A DNA stretch of 9,244 nucleotides from Akkermansiaceae bacterium UBA1315 (lineage in GTDB: Bacteria > Verrucomicrobiota > Verrucomicrobiia > Verrucomicrobiales > Akkermansiaceae), in the NCBI GenBank assembly GCA_002307065.1, contig DBTN01000008.1:32278-41521 (forward strand), given 5' to 3'. Positions 1 through 5,533 of this stretch are shown piece after piece; position 1 is the stretch's first letter, and the number at the start of each line of letters is the position of its first letter. The translations under genes and the position numbers were made by a program. Under the pieces are notes generated by a model that worked only from the letters and a program-made list of their open reading frames with translations, had not been told where the DNA came from and did not search any database.

Positions 1-155
1 AGAGAAGCAAAAAAACCCCCCCACCCCCGCCGCAACGCTTCCGCGAAAACGGCAAACAGAGGCAACAAGAGAAAAAGAGAAAGAATCCCGACCGCAAGAA
101 CAATCAGCGTCAGCCGTACGGGTTTCGACTCAGTGGTCACAGGAAGATATGCCAT
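1..155 (-). CDS. cysW: Sulfate ABC transporter permease CysW, N-terminal part (cut by window edge)
   Basis: This is the second inner-membrane permease of the sulfate/thiosulfate ABC importer, which pairs with CysT. The reading frame opens with ATG at 155-153 and stays open to the left edge, giving 51 codons. Residues 1-12 are a short cytoplasmic start, residues about 14-36 form the first hydrophobic membrane segment, and the sequence then reads AEALRRGWGGFFAS, which matches the conserved CysW stretch after the first helix. Its start lies one base after the TGA of cysT (159-157), so the two are almost certainly translationally coupled. The frame passes through a low-complexity run (G5-T-G7-T7 on the coding strand, at 9-28) and stays consistent with the family on both sides. 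The EAA loop and the C-terminus lie outside the window. The assignment rests on the cysT neighbour and this N-terminus. Confidence 0.88.
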   Translation of the reverse strand, partial: MAYLPVTTESKPVRLTLIVLAVGILSLFLLLPLFAVFAEALRRGWGGFFAS

Positions 156-156
156 A

Positions 157-1041
157 TCAGCGGTTCCGCCAGTCGAGCCGGCGCTGTAAGAGATTAATGA
201 GGAAAAGCAGGATGAAGGAAACGATTAGCATGCCCGACGCGATGACCGCCGCCGCCCCATAATGGAATTGTTCAAGCTGCGCGACGATCAACAAAGGTAA
301 GATCTCCGTCTTCATCGGCAGATTTCCGGAAATAAAGATCACCGATCCGTATTCGCCGATCGCACGAGCAAAAGCCAACGTGAATCCGGTGATGAGTGCC
401 GGCACTAAGAGGGGAAAAACCACCCGACGAAACACCGTCCAACGCCCAGCTCCCAACGTCGCGGCAGCTTCTTCGATGTCATTTCCTAAATCCTCCATCA
501 CCGGTTGCAGGGTCCGAACCACAAATGGAAAACCAATAAAGGTAAGCGCAATAAATACCCCGACCGGACTGTAAGCAGCACCACTGGTAATGAATGTATC
601 GATCTGTTCCCCCAACCAACCGGTTGGCTCAAAGATATTTTTGAACAAGGTTGCCACCTTGACAATTCCCTGTCCGATCCAGCCGTTTGGTGCATAAATC
701 TGGGTCAAGGTGATCCCCGCGACCGCAGTCGGCAGCGCAAAAGGCAGATCAACCATCGCATCAAGAACCCGGCGACCTGGAAACCGGTATCTAACCAACA
801 CCCAAGTGACCAACAGCCCCAGTGCCGAGCTCACTCCAGCAGCGGCGGCACTGGCACCAAAGGTCAACTTGGTTGCCGCGATCACCCGCGGTGAAGTTAA
901 TAAATTCCACCACTCATCCCATCCCAAACCCGCGGCCTTGATGAACAAGGCCGCGAGCGGAATGAGAATGATAAGGCTCAAATACGCGACGGAATATCCC
1001 ATCGACAGCCCAAAACCTGGTATGACTTTCCGTCGCGACAT
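157..1041 (-). CDS. cysT: Sulfate ABC transporter permease CysT (CysU)
   Basis: This inner-membrane permease is a subunit of the CysTWA sulfate/thiosulfate importer. It has 294 residues. The N-terminus VIPGFGLSMGY, leading into a membrane segment at about 15-36, is typical of CysT and supports the start at 1041 rather than the internal ATG at codon 14. Further hydrophobic segments lie at about 62-84, 97-115, 158-180, 210-232 and 263-285. The EAA loop that docks on the ATPase is at about 190-210 (EEAAATLGAGRWTVFRRVVF). RAIGEYGSVIFISGN at 226-240 is a CysT/CysW signature. The loop at about 119-157 looks longer than I recall for E. coli CysT (about 277 residues in total). The gene follows the lipoprotein-type binding protein by 37 bases and precedes cysW by one base. 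No Shine-Dalgarno is visible; the bases before the ATG read AACCTCCA. Confidence 0.95.
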   Translation of the reverse strand: MSRRKVIPGFGLSMGYSVAYLSLIILIPLAALFIKAAGLGWDEWWNLLTSPRVIAATKLTFGASAAAAGVSSALGLLVTWVLVRYRFPGRRVLDAMVDLPFALPTAVAGITLTQIYAPNGWIGQGIVKVATLFKNIFEPTGWLGEQIDTFITSGAAYSPVGVFIALTFIGFPFVVRTLQPVMEDLGNDIEEAAATLGAGRWTVFRRVVFPLLVPALITGFTLAFARAIGEYGSVIFISGNLPMKTEILPLLIVAQLEQFHYGAAAVIASGMLIVSFILLFLINLLQRRLDWRNR

Positions 1042-1078
1042 TGGAGGTTAGATCACTGAATGAATCCGGGGGCGAAAT

Positions 1079-2101
1079 TTATTTACGTGTGTAAATTTGA
1101 TCAAAACTGGCTCCGTCGGCGAAGTGATCCGCACGAGCTTTTGACCAACCTCCGAAATCCTTATCCACGGTCACCAGCGGAATTTCAGGAAGCGTGTCCG
1201 TGAATTTCGCCGCGATCTTCGCATTTCTCGGACGGTAGAAATGTTTCGCCGCAAGAGCTTGAGCCTCGTCCGTATAGAGGAAGTTCAGATACTCTTTCGC
1301 GACTTCCGCAGTTCCATGTTTCTCCGCGTTTTTCTCCACCACTGCAACCGTGGGTTCGGCAAGAATGCTCAGGGAAGGATACACAATCTGCGTTTCACCC
1401 GGGAACTCTTTCTCGATCAAATGGGCTTCATTTTCCCAGGAAAGAAAAACATCGCCTATCTTTCGTTGAGCAAATGTCGTCGTGGCACCCCGCGCTCCGG
1501 TATCAAGAACGGGCACGTTTTGATACAAACGGGTGATGTAATCGATAACCTTTGCTCGATCGCCTGCGAATTCCTTTTCCGCCCAAGCCCATGCGGCTAG
1601 GTAGTTCCACTGGGCCCCGCCCGAAGTTTTGGGATTCGGAGTGATCACCTTGACATCGGGCGTGATCAGATCACCCCAATCTTTTACATTTTTGGGATTA
1701 CCTTTCCGCACGACAAATACGATCGTCGAGGTGTAGGGAGAACTATTGTCAGGAAGTTTCGATTGCCAATTCGCAGGCAAAAGATCTGCTTGTTTGTTAA
1801 TCACATCGATATCCCCCGCCAATGCAAGAGTGACAACATCCGCTTCCTGACCATCGATCACCGAACGAGCTTGTTTCCCTGATCCCCCGTGAGATTGGTT
1901 GATCTCCAGCTCCTGACCGTGATCTTTTTTCCACTTCTCACTGAACACCTTATTGATCTCCACATAAAATTCCCGAGTCGGATCATAGGAAACATTCAGG
2001 AGAGAGATTTTTTTCACCTCTGACGTCTCTTCCGCTTTTTTGCATGCCGCCAACGAAAATATGGCAACGACCGATGCGGCTAATATAAGTTTAGTTTTCA
2101 T
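1079..2101 (-). CDS. sbp: Sulfate-binding protein, lipoprotein form (Sbp/CysP family)
   Basis: This is a substrate-binding protein of the sulfate ABC importer, 340 residues long. Residues 1-19 form a lipoprotein signal with lipobox LAAC and Cys20 as the lipidation site, so it is probably membrane-anchored in the periplasm. The family opening LNVSYDPTREFY is at 35-46. Residues that correspond to the known Salmonella sulfate ligands are all present: Ser74 in HGGSGKQ, Ser160-Gly161-Gly162 in NPKTSGGAQW, Ala203 in DTGARG and Trp222 in SWENEA. It therefore looks like a canonical sulfate binder. It is the second of two tandem paralogues, 23 bases after the first and 37 bases before cysT. No Shine-Dalgarno is visible. 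Thiosulfate as an additional ligand cannot be excluded, since Sbp and CysP are hard to separate by eye. Confidence 0.94.
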   Translation of the reverse strand: MKTKLILAASVVAIFSLAACKKAEETSEVKKISLLNVSYDPTREFYVEINKVFSEKWKKDHGQELEINQSHGGSGKQARSVIDGQEADVVTLALAGDIDVINKQADLLPANWQSKLPDNSSPYTSTIVFVVRKGNPKNVKDWGDLITPDVKVITPNPKTSGGAQWNYLAAWAWAEKEFAGDRAKVIDYITRLYQNVPVLDTGARGATTTFAQRKIGDVFLSWENEAHLIEKEFPGETQIVYPSLSILAEPTVAVVEKNAEKHGTAEVAKEYLNFLYTDEAQALAAKHFYRPRNAKIAAKFTDTLPEIPLVTVDKDFGGWSKARADHFADGASFDQIYTRK

Positions 2102-2124
2102 AATAATGGATGATCAGAAATGGA

Positions 2125-3126
2125 TTATTTAGGTTGATAAATTTGGTCAAAAATTCCGCCGTCGGAAAAATGGATCTTTTGGGCTTTTTCCCAACCACCG
2201 AACTCGTCGTCGATGGTCACCAGTTTCAGCTTCGGGAAACGTTCTTTGTATTTTTCAGCAATCTTCGGAAGGCGAGGGCGATAGAAGTGTTTTCCCGCCA
2301 GATCTTGTCCTTCCTCCGTGTAAAGATACTCCAGATAGGCCTTCGCCACTTTCGCCGTCCCGTGCTTCGCTGCATTTTTTTCGACGACCGCAACAGATGG
2401 TTCCGCGAGAATGCTGAGCGAGGGATAAATAATTTCTGTCTGTCCCGGAAATTCTTTTGCGATCAGGTGTGCTTCATTCTCCCACGAAAGCAAAACATCA
2501 CCAATCCCGCGCTGTGCAAATGTGGTCGTGGAGCCGCGAGCACCGGTGTCAAGGACGGGAACATTTTTGTATAACTTGGTGATGAAATCTTTCACCTTTG
2601 CCTGATCCCCCGCATACTCACTCTCCGCCCATGCCCAACCGGCGAGATAAGCCCAACGAGGGGCACCACCGGTTTTAGGATTGGGTGTGATCACCTGGGT
2701 CCCGGATTTCGCGAGATCCGCCCAATCCTTGATGCCTTTCGGATTCCCCTTTCGGACAACAAAAATAATGGTCGAAGTATAAGGTGAACTGCGATCCGGT
2801 AACCGGTTTTGCCAGTCAGCGGGAAGCAAGTCAGCTTTGGTATGCAGACTATCAATATCCAGAGACAAGGCAAGAGTGGCGACATCGGCCTCAAGCCCGT
2901 CGATGATGGACCGCGCCTGTTTTCCGGAGCCGCCATGGGATTGATCGATCTTGAGCGATTCGCCCGTTTGTTTTTTCCAGTGTTCTGCAAACCGGTCATT
3001 AAATTCGGCATAGAATTCACGCGTCGGGTCGTAGGAAACATTGAGAATTTCCAAAGCTTGCACGGCTCCCGCTAGTTGGAGCGACAAATAGATGATGATC
3101 GCAGAAAATGATAATGGATGATTCAT
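2125..3126 (-). CDS. sbp: Sulfate-binding protein paralogue, secreted form with altered pocket loop
   Basis: This is a periplasmic binding protein of the Sbp/CysP family, 333 residues. A hydrophobic signal peptide spans about 1-24, with likely cleavage after AVQA. There is no lipobox, so the mature protein should be soluble. From Asn29 to the C-terminus it aligns without gaps (305 residues) to the downstream lipoprotein paralogue, at roughly two thirds or more identity by eye, which points to tandem duplication. Ser67, Ala196 and Trp215 match known sulfate ligands. The loop that is TSGGAQW in the paralogue is TGGAPRW here (152-158), so the serine corresponding to the side-chain ligand Ser130 of Salmonella Sbp is missing. 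The protein may bind sulfate more weakly or bind another oxyanion; this is inference. It lies 45 bases after the porin gene and is probably in the same operon. Confidence 0.93.
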   Translation of the reverse strand: MNHPLSFSAIIIYLSLQLAGAVQALEILNVSYDPTREFYAEFNDRFAEHWKKQTGESLKIDQSHGGSGKQARSIIDGLEADVATLALSLDIDSLHTKADLLPADWQNRLPDRSSPYTSTIIFVVRKGNPKGIKDWADLAKSGTQVITPNPKTGGAPRWAYLAGWAWAESEYAGDQAKVKDFITKLYKNVPVLDTGARGSTTTFAQRGIGDVLLSWENEAHLIAKEFPGQTEIIYPSLSILAEPSVAVVEKNAAKHGTAKVAKAYLEYLYTEEGQDLAGKHFYRPRLPKIAEKYKERFPKLKLVTIDDEFGGWEKAQKIHFSDGGIFDQIYQPK

Positions 3127-3171
3127 GAGTCAAATGATGAATAATGATTTTTGATTCAATGCGGCGATCCG

Positions 3172-4359
3172 TTAGAAGGAGAAACGAATACCCGCGAGAT
3201 AGGTGGTTCCGTCGAACTCGGCATTGTCCGGCCCGCCGTCCAATTTTGCATATTCGGCCCCCGCGAGAACCTTGAGCTTGTCGCCATAAATGAAATACTG
3301 CGCCCCCAGATACAGGGCGTGATAGGTATCGCCCCGGCCTACGGTATCCACTCGACTTTCATACCTGTTCTGGACTCTCAGGCTCGTATCCCCGTCACCG
3401 TTGGAATAAGAATACCTTCCGACCAACTGCAGGGTCTTTGGAACAACATCATAAGTCCCTTGAAGGAATCCGCCGAAGACATCTCCATTCGCTCCATCGC
3501 CACCGGTTGCATAAAATCCTTCAGCAACGAAGCTCCAGATTCCATCCTGCACCCAAAAAGTCGACGAAACGATATCATCGTATCGGCTGAGGACATTGGT
3601 ATCGGCGTCGCGATCGCTATGTAACCAGTCGATCCGCAAATCGGCTTTTTTGACATCGAGGTTTTTAGACAAATCGTAACCGATCCCCAGCGATGTTGAA
3701 TAGCTGGCGTTAAACTCGCCGAAGGCTTGATCCAGATCATTGCGATCGCGATCCACCGCGTTGGAATAAACCCCAGCTTGCCAGGTGAACTGCTCGACTT
3801 TCCCTTCGACAGTCAGACCGGTCGCCCGATCGATGTTGAGTTGGTTGAAAATCTGGGACCGGTCAAATGTGGGTTGGGAATTGGTGGATTGAAGCCAATC
3901 GTAATATCCGACGAGTGGCTTGGTACGACCTGCCGTAACGGCAATCGAATCATTCGGTTTCCATCGGATATAGGCATCAACCAGTCCGTCATAAACGTCC
4001 CGAAATCCGTCGTTGCTCTGAAAATCTGCCCGCACCTCGATCTTTTTATCAAAGAGCTTTGCGTCAAATCCAAATCGGGAACGACGATCTTCCCAGTTGT
4101 CTTCATTTCCCTGATCCGAATCGACTTTGTGATACTGGCCATGATAGCGGCCACGCAGTTTAAACTCCTGAAGGATCGGATTCGAATCATCTTTATATAA
4201 AGTCGCGAGTGACCAGATCGAATCGAAGTCACTCTTATCAGATGATACGGAGGAATCGCGAACCGGGCCGATCTCTTGCCCTCCGAAAACAGGTGAGACC
4301 GTGGAGGCAAGCAGAGCGATCGCGGAGGATCGGACGATGGTTGTAGGATGGAATTTCAT
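3172..4359 (-). CDS. Outer-membrane porin, OprO/OprP-like (Porin_O_P type)
   Basis: This is a predicted outer-membrane beta-barrel channel of 395 residues. Residues 1-26 look like a Sec signal peptide (a basic start, then a hydrophobic stretch ending SPVFGG). The rest alternates polar and hydrophobic residues in short strands with aromatic girdles and ends in IRFSF; a terminal Phe is the usual barrel-assembly signal. FKLRGRYHGQYH at 66-77, RRSRFGFDAKLFDKKIEVRADF at about 92-113 and the stretch around AVTAGRTKPLVGYYDWLQST at 140-159 are typical of OprO/OprP-type porins, which favour anions such as phosphate. Placement ahead of two sulfate-binding proteins suggests that it passes sulfate; this is inference. 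I chose ATG at 4359 because the signal peptide begins there; a GTG at 4452 extends the frame but falls inside a hairpin. No Shine-Dalgarno is visible. Confidence 0.85.
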   Translation of the reverse strand: MKFHPTTIVRSSAIALLASTVSPVFGGQEIGPVRDSSVSSDKSDFDSIWSLATLYKDDSNPILQEFKLRGRYHGQYHKVDSDQGNEDNWEDRRSRFGFDAKLFDKKIEVRADFQSNDGFRDVYDGLVDAYIRWKPNDSIAVTAGRTKPLVGYYDWLQSTNSQPTFDRSQIFNQLNIDRATGLTVEGKVEQFTWQAGVYSNAVDRDRNDLDQAFGEFNASYSTSLGIGYDLSKNLDVKKADLRIDWLHSDRDADTNVLSRYDDIVSSTFWVQDGIWSFVAEGFYATGGDGANGDVFGGFLQGTYDVVPKTLQLVGRYSYSNGDGDTSLRVQNRYESRVDTVGRGDTYHALYLGAQYFIYGDKLKVLAGAEYAKLDGGPDNAEFDGTTYLAGIRFSF

Positions 4360-4392
4360 AGTAGTTGGTAAGATAGGTGAAAAATAAGGCAC

Positions 4393-4490
4393 AAAAAAAG
4401 AGACCGACTGGATACGAAGGAGGAAGACGAACCGGTGTCGAAACACAGGCACTCGTTCTTCCTGAATCCTCCGGTGGTCCGGTCGGTCTC
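4393..4490 (-). terminator. Long hairpin with U-tract ahead of the porin gene (terminator or attenuator)
   Basis: On the minus strand GAGACCGACCGG (4490-4479) pairs with CCAGTCGGTCTC (4411-4400) at 11 of 12 positions plus a possible wobble. It is followed at once by seven T (4399-4393). Inside it AGGAAG/CTTCCT and ACGA/TCGT pair around a one-base bulge, and the tip is GTGT-TTCG-ACAC, so the roughly 91-base segment can fold into one long nested hairpin. This has the form of an intrinsic terminator between the DUF2292 gene and the porin gene. Because the porin ATG is only 33 bases beyond the U-tract, it may act as an attenuator or stabiliser rather than a full stop. I did not recognise a known riboswitch class. 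Confidence 0.7.
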
Positions 4491-4494
4491 TAGG

Positions 4495-4520
4495 AAAAAG
4501 CGGACAGGCAAAGGCCCGTC
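4495..4520 (-). terminator. Intrinsic terminator after the DUF2292 gene
   Basis: On the minus strand GACGGGC (4520-4514) pairs with GCCTGTC (4509-4503) through a CTTT loop, with one G-U pair. It is followed by CGC and five T (4499-4495). It begins about ten bases after the DUF2292 stop codon and sits just before the much longer hairpin at 4490-4400, so two terminator-like structures lie in tandem. Confidence 0.6.
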
Positions 4521-4529
4521 AGCGTTGGT

Positions 4530-4727
4530 TTATTTGGGAATGGATGCGTTCGGTCGCGCAGTGACGAAGCGTGTTTTTTCGATACTTTCGACTTGGGTCA
4601 CGCGACCGTCGTGAACGGTGATTTGGACAGAGCCATAGCGCAGGTTTGAGACATTTTTACAAACGATCTCAAACCATTCGGCTTTTGAAGCTTCCGTTGT
4701 GGGGATTTCATGGGCGATCGATGTCAT
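4530..4727 (-). CDS. DUF2292 / YezD-like small protein
   Basis: This is a 65-residue protein whose core, AEWFEIVCKNVSNLRYGSVQ at 16-35 followed by ITVHDGRVTQVESIEKTRF, fits the DUF2292 (YezD) family. Members of that family are short, of unknown biochemical role, and in my recollection often sit beside sulfur-assimilation genes. There is no signal peptide or membrane segment, so it should be cytoplasmic. The start at 4727 lies 20 bases inside the 3' end of the Rrf2 gene, in another frame, which implies translational coupling with the regulator. An AGGA motif six bases before the ATG is the only Shine-Dalgarno-like signal at a gene start in this window. An ATG at 4711 that overlaps the regulator's stop as ATGA is in a different frame and was not used. 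Two terminator-like hairpins follow the stop. Confidence 0.82.
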   Translation of the reverse strand: MTSIAHEIPTTEASKAEWFEIVCKNVSNLRYGSVQITVHDGRVTQVESIEKTRFVTARPNASIPK

Positions 4728-5298
4728 GGGATTCCTGAGTGAAGTTTGCCAATTGGGAGAGCCCGGCGAGGAAGCCGTCGGCTGGATCCGCTTTTCGTTT
4801 AGGTAGGATGTCTTTTGTCTCGAAAATTTCCGCAGGTGCGAATGGAGGTACGATTCCGTCTCGACGCATTTTACGAAGGGTCACTTCGACGACTTGGGCC
4901 ACGGTATACCGGTCAAGGATATTGGCGATGGCATTACGTACATCGATCATCACCATCCGCAGACCGCAGTGATCCTCATCGGGACACGTACAGGGCTGAT
5001 AGTTATTCTCGCTGGCACAGCAAATCGGAGCAAGCCGACCGTCCATCAGACGGACCAGCTCACCGATACCGATCTGATCCGCCGGCTTTGCCAAAGCATA
5101 ACCCCCGAATTTTCCACGGTGCGTCTCGACAATCCCGGCTTCACGCAATTCTTGCAAAATGCGTTCCACAAATTTCAGCGGCAACCGGTTCGCCTCGGCA
5201 AGCTCCGAGCCGGAAACCGTAACCCGACCTACCTCGGTAGCGATACCCAGATTGATCGTGGCGCGGAGCGCGTATTCGGCTTTCTTTGAAAGATGCAT
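4708..5298 (-). CDS. Rrf2-family transcriptional regulator, cysteine-rich
   Basis: This is a DNA-binding regulator of the Rrf2 family (relatives include IscR, NsrR and the cysteine regulator CymR), 196 residues. MHLSKKAEYALRATINLGI at 1-19 is the typical opening. The winged helix-turn-helix covers about 25-70, with SGSELAEANRLPLKFVERIL (29-48) around the recognition helix and THRGKFGGYALA (59-70) as the wing; ELVRLMDG follows. Five cysteines lie at 93, 94, 103, 105 and 111, the region where IscR binds its Fe-S cluster; CymR as I know it lacks such cysteines. The tail from about 150 is roughly 45 residues longer than usual. As first gene of the sulfate cluster it most likely controls the cluster and itself in response to sulfur or iron-sulfur status; this is inference from context. 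Confidence 0.9.
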   Translation of the reverse strand: MHLSKKAEYALRATINLGIATEVGRVTVSGSELAEANRLPLKFVERILQELREAGIVETHRGKFGGYALAKPADQIGIGELVRLMDGRLAPICCASENNYQPCTCPDEDHCGLRMVMIDVRNAIANILDRYTVAQVVEVTLRKMRRDGIVPPFAPAEIFETKDILPKRKADPADGFLAGLSQLANFTQESHDIDRP

Positions 5299-5348
5299 TC
5301 GGTTATGTGGAGGAGATAGTAGGCTTTAATCGGAGCAAACCAAGCAAA

Positions 5349-5377
5349 AAAATAAGGTTTCTAAAAAATTTTTACAA
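5349..5377 (-). promoter_or_regulatory. Candidate sigma70-type promoter for the regulator and sulfate cluster
   Basis: On the minus strand TTGTAA (5377-5372) is separated by 17 bases from TATTTT (5354-5349); each box matches the consensus at four of six positions. Transcription would begin near 5342, giving a leader of about 44 bases before the ATG at 5298. The surroundings are strongly AT-rich. No alternative minus-strand pair with correct spacing looked better to me. Confidence 0.4.
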
Positions 5378-5391
5378 AACTCTTATTCTAC

Positions 5392-5407
5392 AAGCCTTAA
5401 TAGGCTT
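5392..5407. promoter_or_regulatory. Palindrome AAGCCT-TAAT-AGGCTT, candidate operator
   Basis: This is a perfect inverted repeat with six-base arms and a four-base centre. It lies 15 bases upstream of the candidate -35 box of the minus-strand promoter and within the region shared with the divergent FAD protein gene. A third copy of the hexamer (AGGCTT, 5321-5326) lies downstream of the predicted start site. It could bind the Rrf2 regulator. On the plus strand it is followed by T (5408-5411) and could resemble a small terminator, but no gene ends there. Confidence 0.35.
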
Positions 5408-5533
5408 TTTTGACTTTATTTAGCCGAATTACCAACCCCTTGATTCGCTCAAAAATTCCGCTGGACGCCCAATCCCTATCGTTTAGTATGCATTTGTTCT
5501 GCGAGATTAAAAGACATTCATTTCATACCAACC

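Noticed and set aside
9..28. Frameshift in cysW at the homopolymer run.
   Set aside because: Careful re-reading gives RRGWGGFFAS in one frame, which agrees with the family on both sides of the run.
505..894. Open frame of 129 codons on the plus strand opposite cysT.
   Set aside because: It is antisense to a clearly conserved gene, has no family features and an odd composition; it is a shadow of cysT.
4360..4452. GTG start at 4452 that would add 31 residues to the porin.
   Set aside because: The added part lies within the terminator-like hairpin and its U-tract, and a proper signal peptide begins at the ATG at 4359.
4393..4520. The hairpin region as a SAM or other known sulfur riboswitch.
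   Set aside because: No conserved SAM-I or other motif that I know is visible; only terminator-like stems can be supported.
4709..4711. ATG overlapping the regulator stop as ATGA, as start for the DUF2292 gene.
   Set aside because: It is in a different frame from the DUF2292 sequence; the ATG at 4727 gives the conserved protein.
5392..5411. AAGCCT-TAAT-AGGCTT plus T-run as a plus-strand terminator.
   Set aside because: No plus-strand gene ends there and the stem is short and AT-rich; an operator is a better reading of the position.
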